Shown piece by piece: positions 6,760 to 14,975 of a stretch of DNA of 42,085 nt (position 1 is its first letter; each line of letters opens with the position of its first letter). This DNA comes from Gracilimonas mengyeensis (GTDB lineage Bacteria > Bacteroidota > Rhodothermia > Balneolales > Balneolaceae). The stretch lies in the NCBI RefSeq assembly GCF_900182705.1, contig NZ_FXTP01000023.1:1-42085 (forward strand). The letters are read 5' to 3'. Made by a program: the position numbers and the translations under genes. The notes under the pieces are model-generated. The model made no database searches. It was given only the letters and a program-made list of their open reading frames with translations, and was not told the DNA's origin.

Positions 6760-9700
6760 TTAATCTTTTAGAATTTGTTCTCTGCTAAGCCTCTTTTTAA
6801 CCATAAAGTAGATCAGCGGAACGGTTACCAGCGTGAGGGCGGTAGAGGCAATAGCCCCGCCCATCAACGAAATAGCCAGTCCCTGGAAAATGGGATCAAA
6901 CAGGATTACGATAGCGCCAATTACTACAGTACCCGCCGTGAGCAGGATGGGCATGGTTCGTACCGCACCGGCTTCAACTACCGCATCCTGTAAGGAATTT
7001 CCTTCCCTCAGACTAATCTGAATGAAATCAATTAGGAGCACTGAGTTTCGAACCATAATACCAGCCAGGGCAATCAAGCCAATCATAGAGGTGGCCGTGA
7101 AGAAGGCACCGGTGAGCCAGTGTCCTATCAATATCCCAATCAGCGACAACGGAATGGCGATCATCATGATGATGGGCACGCCGAAATCCTGGAACCAGCC
7201 TACAATCAGGATGTAGATAATCAGCAGCACCACGGCAAAGGCAATGCCCAGATCGCGGAATACTTCCAGGGTAATCTGCCATTCGCCGTCCCATTTCACC
7301 GTCAGGTCCTCGCTGTTGAAAGGCTGACCTGCAAATTGCTGTTCCATGCTGTAACCCGCCGGCACGTTTAGTCCGTCGATCTGATCTCCGGCATCCAGGA
7401 TGGCATAGACCGGGCTTTCAATTTCTCCGGCAACTTCAGCCGTCACATATACCACACGGCGCTGATTTTTGCGGAAAATACTTTTCTCCAAAGTGTCCTC
7501 TTTTTCCTCTACCAAATCAATAACCGGAATCATTGCACCTGTTTGGGATTGCACATGCAACCCTCCGAGCTGTTGGATTCCTGCCCGGTTAGCCTCACTT
7601 AGTTTTAACTTCACAGGCACCGGTGTGGCTTCGTCTTCATCATATAAAGTGCTTATCGGGTGCTGTCCCAAAATCATTCCAAGCGCTTCGGTTACCTGGT
7701 TAGGCATCACGCCGCTTATGGCTGCTTTCTGCCGGTCTACTTCAAAGTGGTATTTGGTTTGATCGGCCTCTACCATCCAGTCGGTATCTACAATACCAGG
7801 GGTTTGCTGGAAAATTTCTTTGATCTGTTGGCCGATATTCCGCTGCATTTCTAAATCCGGGCCATAGACTTCGGCCACTAAAGTAGACATGACGGGAGGT
7901 CCCGGGGGTACTTCCACCACTTTCACGTTGGCGCCGTACTTCTGCCCTACTTTCTGCACCATCGGACGCATCCGTTTGGCAATGTCGTGACTTTGGTCAT
8001 CACGCAGGCTTTTATCTACCAGGTTCACCTGTATATCCGCCACGTTTGCGTTTTGACGGAGATCGTAACTGCGTACCAGTCCATTAAAGTTGATGGGCGC
8101 GTTGGTACCGGAATATACCTGGTAATCGTACACTTCGGGGATATTCAGCATTACCAGCCCTACTTCCTGCGCCACCACTTCGGTGCGTTCCAGGGTGGTT
8201 CCTTCCGGCATATCGATGATGAGCTGAATCTCATTTTTATTATCAAAAGGCAACATCTTCACTTCCACCGAACGGGTATAAAACAACACCAGGGTTCCGA
8301 AAAGTACCACCGTGGTTCCAATCAAGAAGCCCCAGCGTTTGGACGAGCTTTCCATCAGCGGACGCATGGTTTTATCATACACCCGGTAGATAATCGTGTC
8401 TTCCAGTTTGTAGCGTTTGCCTGAACTGTTTATCGCCTGAACCCGGGAAGCTCGAAGCAGCCGGTAACCCAGCCAGGGCGTGGCAATCAAGGAAATGATC
8501 AGGGATAAAATCATGGCCACGGTGGCTCCAATGGCAATGGGACTCATATAAGGCCCCATCAACCCCGAAACAAAAGCCATGGGAATAACGGCTGCAATTA
8601 CCGTGAAGGTCGCCAAAATGGTTGGGTTGCCCACCTCGTTGATGGCATAAATGGCCGCCTGTTTAAAGGGCAGATTCCGCATTTTAAAATGCCTATGCAT
8701 ATTCTCCGCCACAATGATAGAATTGTCCACCACAATCCCCGTCACAAACACGAGGGCAAAAAGCGTGATGCGGTTTAGGGTGTAATCATACATGTAGTAG
8801 AAAAACAGGGTGAGTGCAAAAGTGATAGGCACCGAAATGAACACTACCAAAGCCCCTCTCCATCCCATCGCTAAGAACACTACAAAGGATACCGAAAGCA
8901 CCGCCACTAACAAGTGAATGAGCAAAGTGCTCACCTTTTCCGTTGCGGTTTTGCCGTAATTACGAGTAGTCTCAACATTAATATCGGAAGTAATCACGGA
9001 GCCACTCAGCTGCTCTACCATTCTGTCGATGTCAGTAGCGATGGTCATCGCATCGGCGCCTTGCCGTTTGGCTACCGATATAGTTACTGCTGGATAGGCT
9101 CCACCGGCTACATACTCACTTTCCTTGGCCGATACGGGGCCCGGTGAATAAGACACATAATTGGCCGGCTCACCCGGACCATCCTTAACCCCTGCTACAT
9201 CGCGCAGCAAAATTGGATCGCCTGCCCGCACATCTATCACTAGTTCACCTACCTCGTCGGCTGTTTTCAGGAAGCTCCCGGTTTGAACCAGGAATTGCTC
9301 ATCATTAGCCGCAAAACTTCCGGAAGTAAACTCCCGGTTGGCCACTTTTATGGTCTGAGCTACTCTTAGCGGATCTACAGAAAGAGAAGCCATCTTGGCT
9401 TTATCGAGAATTACCTGCACCGTTCGTGAGCGTCCGCCATGAATTTTGGTCTCGGCTACATCAGTAATCGATTTGATTTCATTATCCAGTTCCTGGGCTA
9501 CGCGCCGCAGTTGATAATCGTCTTGCGTATCACTCCAAAGCGTCAGTGTTACAATGGGCACATCGTTGATGGAACGGGTTTTTACCAGCGGCATAGTCAC
9601 GGCCTCCGGTTTCTTATCCATAAACTTCATCACCTCGTTATAGAGGCGCACCAGGCTTTCTTCCACATCCTGCCCTACGTAAAAGCGGGCGGATACCATG

Positions 9701-9981
9701 GCCATCTCCGGCATGGACGTGGAATACACGTACTCAACGCCCGAAATGTTGGAGAGAATTTTCTCCAGAGGGATGGCCACTTTATTTTCTACCTCCTGCG
9801 GAGAGGCGCCGGGGTAACCGATATAGATATCGGCCATGGGCACGTCAATTTGAGGTTCCTCTTCACTGGGCGTCAGCCACACGCCGTACACTCCAATGGC
9901 TAAAAAGGCGATCATCAAAAGCAGTGTCAGCTTTGAATCAATAAACGCCTGTGCAATTTTACCTGCTAATCCGGTTTTCAT
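6760..9981 (-). CDS. RND-family efflux permease
   Basis: This is the inner-membrane pump of a tripartite efflux system, driven by proton influx. It has 1073 residues, the usual size. The N-terminus carries the first membrane helix (about 18-36) and then the porter region with YPGASPQEVENKVAIPLE. Helix 4 reads TGIVVDNSIIVAEN with a single acidic residue, Asp419, followed by Asn420, where AcrB-type drug pumps have two aspartates. The helix-10/11 region reads LIALAGIMVRNSVLLIDF. The protein falls in the broad AcrB/CzcA superfamily; sequence alone does not decide drug versus metal substrate. It is the last gene of the operon before a terminator, with the adaptor 176 bp upstream. That spacer contains a palindromic repeat. 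Confidence 0.93.
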   Translation of the reverse strand: MKTGLAGKIAQAFIDSKLTLLLMIAFLAIGVYGVWLTPSEEEPQIDVPMADIYIGYPGASPQEVENKVAIPLEKILSNISGVEYVYSTSMPEMAMVSARFYVGQDVEESLVRLYNEVMKFMDKKPEAVTMPLVKTRSINDVPIVTLTLWSDTQDDYQLRRVAQELDNEIKSITDVAETKIHGGRSRTVQVILDKAKMASLSVDPLRVAQTIKVANREFTSGSFAANDEQFLVQTGSFLKTADEVGELVIDVRAGDPILLRDVAGVKDGPGEPANYVSYSPGPVSAKESEYVAGGAYPAVTISVAKRQGADAMTIATDIDRMVEQLSGSVITSDINVETTRNYGKTATEKVSTLLIHLLVAVLSVSFVVFLAMGWRGALVVFISVPITFALTLFFYYMYDYTLNRITLFALVFVTGIVVDNSIIVAENMHRHFKMRNLPFKQAAIYAINEVGNPTILATFTVIAAVIPMAFVSGLMGPYMSPIAIGATVAMILSLIISLIATPWLGYRLLRASRVQAINSSGKRYKLEDTIIYRVYDKTMRPLMESSSKRWGFLIGTTVVLFGTLVLFYTRSVEVKMLPFDNKNEIQLIIDMPEGTTLERTEVVAQEVGLVMLNIPEVYDYQVYSGTNAPINFNGLVRSYDLRQNANVADIQVNLVDKSLRDDQSHDIAKRMRPMVQKVGQKYGANVKVVEVPPGPPVMSTLVAEVYGPDLEMQRNIGQQIKEIFQQTPGIVDTDWMVEADQTKYHFEVDRQKAAISGVMPNQVTEALGMILGQHPISTLYDEDEATPVPVKLKLSEANRAGIQQLGGLHVQSQTGAMIPVIDLVEEKEDTLEKSIFRKNQRRVVYVTAEVAGEIESPVYAILDAGDQIDGLNVPAGYSMEQQFAGQPFNSEDLTVKWDGEWQITLEVFRDLGIAFAVVLLIIYILIVGWFQDFGVPIIMMIAIPLSLIGILIGHWLTGAFFTATSMIGLIALAGIMVRNSVLLIDFIQISLREGNSLQDAVVEAGAVRTMPILLTAGTVVIGAIVILFDPIFQGLAISLMGGAIASTALTLVTVPLIYFMVKKRLSREQILKD

Positions 9982-10047
9982 CGTTCTTCTTTCTTACAAA
10001 TTCTTATTAATGCTTGATCTGATTTACTTACTGTCAAAACTTTTTCC

Positions 10048-10132
10048 GCGAGCATCAGCCCGATCCGTGTAATCCGTGTTCTGTTCCTTTGTTGCAATTG
10101 TATGGAACACGGATGACGCTGATTCTGCGGAT
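10048..10132. repeat. Palindromic repeat between adaptor and permease genes
   Basis: A left arm with ATCCGTGTAATCCGTGTTC (about 10063-10081) is imperfectly inverted in the right arm GGAACACGGATGACGCTGAT (10104-10123). Repeats built from the CACGGAT word are common intergenic elements in many genomes, from general knowledge. Its place inside an operon means it is transcribed and could fold between the adaptor and permease messages. Confidence 0.5.
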
Positions 10133-10157
10133 GGTCACTGGTCTATTATGAGTTATT

Positions 10158-11255
10158 TTATTGGGTCTGTAGTTGTTGCCCTTGCCTTATGGATGTTGTA
10201 GCATCGGCCACGAACTGTTCTCCATCCTTCAAGCCGGATATAACTTCTACACTATCTGCATAGGATTCTCCCGTTCTTACCCAGCGCAGCATAGCTTTGT
10301 CCTCATCATTCAGCGTATAAATTCCGGTTAACTGTCCTCGTTCTACCAGAGCCTTTTTTGGGATGAACAGTGCATTGCTTCCGTCAACCTGAATGGCAAT
10401 TTGAGCAAACATGCCCGTTTTAAGGCCTTCGGTTCCGGCCGACTCATCCAGCTTGGCTTCAATGGCAAACTGACGGCTCATCGGATCACCTGCTTCACTT
10501 ACCGCGGTCAATGTTGCTGGAAGGCTTTCAAGCGAGGCCGACTCTACATTGACCCATACTTTTTCGCCTTCTTTGATGTCTTCTATCCACTGCTCAGGTA
10601 CATTAGCAGTTATTTTCATGGATGAAGGATCCGCTACCGCTACCAGTGGATGTCCGGGAGCTGCCATATCACCCTCCGATACAAACTTGCGGGCCACGAT
10701 GCCATCAAAGGGAGCCCGAATGGTGGTGTAAGCCAGCATCTCGTTGAGCTCATGCAACCGCGCTTCAAGAGCTTCCATATTGGCCTTGGCGATCTCGTAC
10801 ATCGTCGAGATATCGTCCATTTCTTTGGATGTGGCACTTTCCTCAGCATACAAATTCTTGATGCGGTTGTAGTTCTTCTCGGTATTCTCCAGGTTGGCTT
10901 TGGCCTGCACCATATTGGCTTCCAGCTGTGATTTCTGCGCCAGGATCTGATCGTCCTTAATCCGAACCAGCACTTCTCCTTTATTCACTTGTTTGCCAAC
11001 CTTTACCGGCACGCTGGTTACGGTTCCCATCACGATGGTGCTGAGATTGGCCTCGTTATCGCTGGCTACTCTACCTGGAAATTGTTGTACACCGGCCGAC
11101 ATCGAAGTGGAAGCTGTAAGTACTTCTACAAGTATCGCCTCCTGAGACTCAGACTCTTTTCCCTCCGATGTGCAACTTATAGTGAGCGTTGCCATGAGTA
11201 TGAGGGATAAAAGTCCCGCTAAGGGTTTAAACCAATTTTTAAATAGGTAATTCAT
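10158..11255 (-). CDS. RND efflux periplasmic adaptor (membrane fusion) lipoprotein
   Basis: Bridges the RND permease and the TolC-like channel. The N-terminus is a lipoprotein signal: hydrophobic SLILMATLTISC with the probable lipidated Cys28. Then come the barrel-sandwich half motif (VPVKVGKQVNKGEVLVRIKD, about 76-95), a long coiled-coil hairpin (about 97-168, QLEANMVQAKANLENTEKNYNRIKNL), the second lipoyl half (TTIRAPFDGIVARKFVSEGD) and beta-barrel/membrane-proximal domains to residue 365. It lies 19 bp after the TolC-like gene and upstream of the permease in the same operon. The sequence has no His-rich or Met-rich tail of the kind often seen in metal pumps, so drug or small-molecule export is somewhat favoured. 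That is inference. Confidence 0.93.
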   Translation of the reverse strand: MNYLFKNWFKPLAGLLSLILMATLTISCTSEGKESESQEAILVEVLTASTSMSAGVQQFPGRVASDNEANLSTIVMGTVTSVPVKVGKQVNKGEVLVRIKDDQILAQKSQLEANMVQAKANLENTEKNYNRIKNLYAEESATSKEMDDISTMYEIAKANMEALEARLHELNEMLAYTTIRAPFDGIVARKFVSEGDMAAPGHPLVAVADPSSMKITANVPEQWIEDIKEGEKVWVNVESASLESLPATLTAVSEAGDPMSRQFAIEAKLDESAGTEGLKTGMFAQIAIQVDGSNALFIPKKALVERGQLTGIYTLNDEDKAMLRWVRTGESYADSVEVISGLKDGEQFVADATTSIRQGQQLQTQ

Positions 11256-11274
11256 TGTTCGTGTTGTTTAATCG

Positions 11275-12639
11275 TTAATTTTTAAAATGTTCTTCAAGCA
11301 GCAATTCAAGGGCTGCCAAACTCATATTGTATTTAAAGCGGGCCATCACCCGTTTCAGCTTGGCCTCGGCCAGTTTGGTTTCCGCCTCCAGTAAATCGGT
11401 AGTGCGTTCCATCCCCTCTTCGTATCGGTTCGTCCTGATGGTCACGTCTTCGGTGGATTGAGTGATGGCTTCTTCCGTCAATGCCAGTTCTTTTTGGGCA
11501 TGATCGAGGGAGCGCAGGGCCTGTCGCAGTCTGTTTTGCTGTTCCTGTCGGTGGCTTTCCTGCATGCTCTGTGCTTTGTGATAGTCTGCTTTCGCCTCCA
11601 TCACTTTACCGGCTTTACTGAAACCAGAGAATAGATCCCACCGCAGATTAAGCCCTATCATGTAGGAGGAAGCATCAAAGCCTGCAAAATCCTGATCGTT
11701 GTATTCGTAACTTCCAAAGGCGTTAATTTTGGGTAAAAAGCTGAAACCGGCTGATTTGACCATCTTTTGGGCCGCCTCAACCTGTAAATCAATAGCCCGT
11801 GTCTGAGCGTTGTTGATTTCAATTTCTGAGAGGTTATCTGCCAGTTCGGGTTGCGCTTCAACTTGTAATTCATCGGTTGGGGTGATGATCGCGTTGCCTT
11901 CCAAGCCCAAAAGCAGCGCCAATTCCTCTTCTACCTTATCCCGTTCATTTTGCGTGTGCAGCTGGCGGCTTTCCATCTCCAGCTCATATACTTTAGCCGC
12001 CAGAAAATCTTCCTTACTGATCATGCCCTGCTCAAAATAATTTTGTGCCTGCCGGCGATGAGCTTGGGCGGTTTCCAAAGCGGCATCCAGCACCTCCAGC
12101 TGGCGCAGATGCAGAATCAGGTTGTAATATTGTTGCCGCACCTGGAACCGGATGTAGTTTTTAGTTCCAGCCAACTGTTCCCGGCTTGATTGGAGCTTGC
12201 TCTTTACGGCACCCCGCTGCAGGAACATATCCGGGTTTAGCAGGGGCTGGCGCACCTCAAATTTGGCACTGTAGTTCTCATAGGCATCCGGATCGTTTAA
12301 CAGCGCCGGGTTAAAATCCTGCTGCGAAACCACTTCCTGTTTTAGTTTAAAACCAAATACGTTCAGCGGATCGTCTGTAGAAATGGCGTTGTACTCAAAA
12401 GATAATTGAGGCAGAAATACGGCATTGGTTTGCCGAAATTTAGCCTGTGTTTTATCCACCTCGTAGCCCGCCTGTTCAATACTGAAGTTTTGGTCGAGAG
12501 CCAGTTCGGTTGCTTCCTCCAGCGACAGCCGGAGTGTGTGCCCATTACCGGCCGACTGCTGTGCCATGACCGCAAGCGGCGCCATCAAAGCTAGCATAAG
12601 CAGACCGGTTTTCAGGGTATATGAATTATTGGAATTCAT
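11275..12639 (-). CDS. TolC-family outer membrane efflux protein
   Basis: The outer-membrane channel of the tripartite pump. It has a cleavable signal (hydrophobic to about residue 26, ending AVMAQ) and then the two repeated outer-membrane-efflux units made of long alpha-helices, with typical openings RLSLEEATELALDQNFSIEQA (about 37-57) and later AIDLQVEAAQKMVKSAGFSFLPKINAFGSYEY. YMIGLNLRWDLFSG fits the beta-strand region. At 454 residues the length is standard. It precedes the adaptor by 19 bp and follows the DUF2892 gene by about 40 bp, consistent with one transcript. Confidence 0.93.
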   Translation of the reverse strand: MNSNNSYTLKTGLLMLALMAPLAVMAQQSAGNGHTLRLSLEEATELALDQNFSIEQAGYEVDKTQAKFRQTNAVFLPQLSFEYNAISTDDPLNVFGFKLKQEVVSQQDFNPALLNDPDAYENYSAKFEVRQPLLNPDMFLQRGAVKSKLQSSREQLAGTKNYIRFQVRQQYYNLILHLRQLEVLDAALETAQAHRRQAQNYFEQGMISKEDFLAAKVYELEMESRQLHTQNERDKVEEELALLLGLEGNAIITPTDELQVEAQPELADNLSEIEINNAQTRAIDLQVEAAQKMVKSAGFSFLPKINAFGSYEYNDQDFAGFDASSYMIGLNLRWDLFSGFSKAGKVMEAKADYHKAQSMQESHRQEQQNRLRQALRSLDHAQKELALTEEAITQSTEDVTIRTNRYEEGMERTTDLLEAETKLAEAKLKRVMARFKYNMSLAALELLLEEHFKN

Positions 12640-12680
12640 GTTAATGATTGTTTTGTAGTTAGTTTGTTGATTTAAATTCT

Positions 12681-12896
12681 TTACAGCTTGCAGGATTTGC
12701 CCTCCCTAAAACCAAGGTCAAATTTGCGCACTATTTGATCAGCCAGGCACCAGCCCGAAAAGGTAGATTGCATCATATTCAGCCCTACAAAAAGGGTAAG
12801 CAACAGCCAGTAAGGAGAAATGAAATGTGCGAGCAAAACGCTTAGCGTTACCATAAACCCTGCAAACAGCCGGATGGTCCGTGTTACTTTGTCCAT
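12681..12896 (-). CDS. DUF2892 (YgaP-type) small membrane protein
   Basis: A 71-residue inner membrane protein. The pattern DKVTRTIRLFAGFMV, then YWLLLTLFVGLNMMQSTFSGWC, is the two-helix DUF2892 unit found alone or fused to rhodanese (as in YgaP). A single cysteine, Cys50, follows the NMMQSTFSGWC signature; these proteins often sit near sulfur or metal stress genes. Here the gene opens the efflux operon, 2 bp after the stop of a small hypothetical gene. A supporting role in export or stress sensing is inference. Confidence 0.82.
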   Translation of the reverse strand: MDKVTRTIRLFAGFMVTLSVLLAHFISPYWLLLTLFVGLNMMQSTFSGWCLADQIVRKFDLGFREGKSCKL

Positions 12897-12898
12897 GC

Positions 12899-13066
12899 TT
12901 AATTCCTTCCCCGATAGATATACTGTTCAGGATGTTGCCGGTCATTATTTACCGGCACCCTGACGGTGACCCTCTTTTTTTCCAATACTCGGTCATCATC
13001 CCTCAAAAGCCGTTTAATCCTTTCTATGTACTCTTTTAAAACGGAAACCATATGTGTTCTGCTCAT
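12899..13066 (-). CDS. Small basic hypothetical protein at the head of the efflux operon
   Basis: From the ATG at 13066 this gives 55 residues (MSRTHMVSVLKEYIER...). The frame also opens upstream at a TTG (13129), but that start lies inside a 24-bp palindrome, so I prefer the ATG. The protein is strongly charged: basic in its middle (RIKRLLRDDDRVLEKKRVTVRV) and ending in YIYRGRN. No family is recognised and no signal or membrane segment is visible. It is transcribed just ahead of the DUF2892 gene with a 2-bp gap, which argues for a real gene. The Shine-Dalgarno before the ATG is weak. Confidence 0.5.
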   Translation of the reverse strand: MSRTHMVSVLKEYIERIKRLLRDDDRVLEKKRVTVRVPVNNDRQHPEQYIYRGRN

Positions 13067-13084
13067 CTTTGTTGGTTTGTGCTT

Positions 13085-13140
13085 TGAATTTCTGATACAA
13101 AGAATACGCAGTTTGCTAACTTCATTCAATAATTTTATTG
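13085..13140 (-). promoter_or_regulatory. Possible promoter of the efflux operon
   Basis: On the minus strand, reading toward the operon, TATTGAATG (from the palindrome) is followed about 20 bp later by TATTCTTTG. This is close to the Bacteroidota -33 TTG / -7 TAnnTTTG arrangement, with one extra base in the -7 box. The assignment is tentative; no alternative sigma-70 box pair looked better. Confidence 0.3.
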
Positions 13141-13145
13141 AATGA
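13122..13145. promoter_or_regulatory. 24-bp palindromic operator-like site
   Basis: Perfect 10-bp arms, TCATTCAATA (13122-13131) and TATTGAATGA (13136-13145), surround the spacer ATTT. The site is 56 bp upstream of the first likely start codon of the efflux operon and overlaps its probable promoter. Size and symmetry resemble operators of TetR-family repressors of RND pumps, which are often about 24 bp. No regulator gene lies nearby, so a trans-acting repressor is inferred. Confidence 0.55.
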
Positions 13146-13409
13146 TTATTTGTTTGATTGTACGCTTGTTAAGTTAGGTATTTTCAGTAACAAGGCCTGC
13201 TTCATCAAATCTTAACTATCTATAAAACTGTGACTTATATCACAGATCCAAAAAGCCTGTTTGTGCGAGTAGCTGGTAGTAGTTGCAAGGAGTCATAGGA
13301 GAAGCACTGGTTTTTAGATCGCAAACGTAAATGATACACTCCTCAAAAATGTTGGGGCTTGATGAAAAAAGCACTTAAGTTTACTCATCATTAAACAAAA
13401 CCTATTTTG

Positions 13410-14411
13410 ATGCGCCACATCCCCTATTCCGTCTTAGATCTTGCCATTGTAACCGAAGGTAGCACCTTAGCCGAAGCTATAGAGCGCAGCCGCGATTTGG
13501 CTGTTCACGCAGAAGAGTATGGTTATAAACGATTTTGGATGGCGGAGCATCACAATATGGAGAATATTGCCAGTTCAGCAACCTCGGTACTATTGGGGCA
13601 TGTAGCAGAAGCTACCAACAGCATCCGGGTAGGCTCTGGCGGAGTGATGCTCCCCAATCATTCGCCGCTCATCATCGCCGAACAATTTGGCACGCTGGCT
13701 ACTATGTATCCCAATCGAATTGACCTCGGCCTTGGCCGGGCTCCCGGCACCGACCAAACCACCGCCAACGCCATTCGGGAAGACCGGATGCAGGAAGTGC
13801 AGAAATTCCCTCAAAATGTAATCCAGCTGCAAAAGTATTTATCGGCAGAAAACAGAGAGGAACAGGTACAGGCCATTCCGGGAACGGGAACCGAGGTTCC
13901 GCTGTATATCCTGGGTTCCAGCACCGACAGTGCGCATCTTGCAGCAGAATTGGGCTTGCCGTATGTGTTTGCCAGCCATTTTGCGCCCCAACAGTTGATG
14001 GCAGCTGTTGAGATTTACCGCAAACGGTTCAAACCTTCCAAACAATTGAACGAACCGTATGTGATGCCCTGTGTGAACATCATTGCATCTGACACGGATG
14101 AGGAAGCCGAATACCTTTCCACCAGTATGAAACAGATGTTTATGGGCGTGGTTACCGGAAACCGAAAGCCTATGCCGGCTCCGGTGGACGATATGGGACC
14201 CATTTGGAATATGCATCTCAAATACGCCGTACAGCAGATGTTGGCTTGTACCTTCATTGGCAGTAAAGATACTATCAGCAAAGAGCTTAATGATTTTCTG
14301 GAGCGAACCGATGCCGATGAACTGATGGTTGCCTCTTATATTTATGATCACCAACAGCGGCTGAAATCACATCGCATGCTAAGTGAAATTATGACCACTG
14401 TAACTGCCTGA
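13410..14411 (+). CDS. Luciferase-like (LLM-class) flavin oxidoreductase
   Basis: A bacterial-luciferase-family protein that should use reduced flavin to oxygenate or reduce a substrate in a TIM barrel. Diagnostic stretches are [10 protein letters not shown] (about 41-50), [24 protein letters not shown], and [12 protein letters not shown] near residue 105. These match the MsnO8-type subgroup of LLM proteins. The frame opens at a TTG at 13407, but the ATG at 13410 gives [14 protein letters not shown], the conserved start. The length is 333 residues, and the substrate is unknown. It is followed at once by a small membrane-protein gene on the same strand, with a hairpin at the junction. Confidence 0.93.
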   Translation: MRHIPYSVLDLAIVTEGSTLAEAIERSRDLAVHAEEYGYKRFWMAEHHNMENIASSATSVLLGHVAEATNSIRVGSGGVMLPNHSPLIIAEQFGTLATMYPNRIDLGLGRAPGTDQTTANAIREDRMQEVQKFPQNVIQLQKYLSAENREEQVQAIPGTGTEVPLYILGSSTDSAHLAAELGLPYVFASHFAPQQLMAAVEIYRKRFKPSKQLNEPYVMPCVNIIASDTDEEAEYLSTSMKQMFMGVVTGNRKPMPAPVDDMGPIWNMHLKYAVQQMLACTFIGSKDTISKELNDFLERTDADELMVASYIYDHQQRLKSHRMLSEIMTTVTA

Positions 14412-14423
14412 TTTCAAATCAGG
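14407..14423 (+). other. Perfect hairpin at the LLM stop codon
   Basis: CCTGATTT (14407-14414) and AAATCAGG (14416-14423) flank a single C and overlap the TGA stop (14409-14411). No T tract follows. It could slow ribosomes or process the message between the two genes; its role is inference. Confidence 0.3.
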
Positions 14424-14495
14424 AGTTTGAAAGTCGGCATAAAAACCCTATTTACCGGCATACACAGCCTTTTATATAAATTGAAAACCAATCGT

Positions 14496-14969
14496 ATGAG
14501 TGCTTCTACTTTTTGGCGTACCGTTATTTCGGGATGTATTGCAACCTTTGTGATGACCATGATTGCATTTTTGCAGGGCGGTCTTGGTCTGCCTGTGATT
14601 GATGTGGGGCATATCCTGACCCAGAGCTTCAATCACATTCACACCGGTGAACCGTACAGTTTAATCTGGGGTAATTTAGCCTATAACATCACCGGAGTTT
14701 TACTGGCGCTGATTTGGGTCGCTTTTCTGCAGGAACGCATCCCGGGGAACCGGTTTATACAAGGCGTGCTCTACGGAGTTTTGGTTTCAGTAGTGGCTGG
14801 TGGTGTGATCTCTCCATTTGTTTCAATGGCTGCGGGTGACTCCTTTGGCTTTTTCTACACCAACACCTGGATTCCCGGAAAAGTATTGCTGGCAGGACTA
14901 ACCATGCACCTCGGATACGGACTTACCCTGATGTTATGCATGAAGGTAGCCGGTGTCGGTAAGAAGTAA
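14496..14969 (+). CDS. Four-helix membrane protein of unknown function
   Basis: From the ATG at 14496 the protein has 157 residues. A longer frame begins at a TTG at 14427 with AGGAG only one base before it, so the shorter start is preferred. Four hydrophobic segments are visible: about 8-30 (VISGCIATFVMTMIAFL), 54-78 (LAYNITGVLLALIWVAFL), 88-112 (VLYGVLVSVVAGGVI) and 128-151 (KVLLAGLTMHLGYGLTLM). I do not recognise the family; small proteins with this profile carry several DUF names. The gene reads with LLM and converges on the acyl-CoA synthetase with only 6 bp between stop codons. Confidence 0.7.
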   Translation: MSASTFWRTVISGCIATFVMTMIAFLQGGLGLPVIDVGHILTQSFNHIHTGEPYSLIWGNLAYNITGVLLALIWVAFLQERIPGNRFIQGVLYGVLVSVVAGGVISPFVSMAAGDSFGFFYTNTWIPGKVLLAGLTMHLGYGLTLMLCMKVAGVGKK

Positions 14970-14975
14970 CGGGCT

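Noticed and set aside
13069-13129. Upstream extension of the first efflux-operon gene to a TTG
   Set aside because: The TTG lies inside the 24-bp palindrome, so the ATG at 13066 is more likely.
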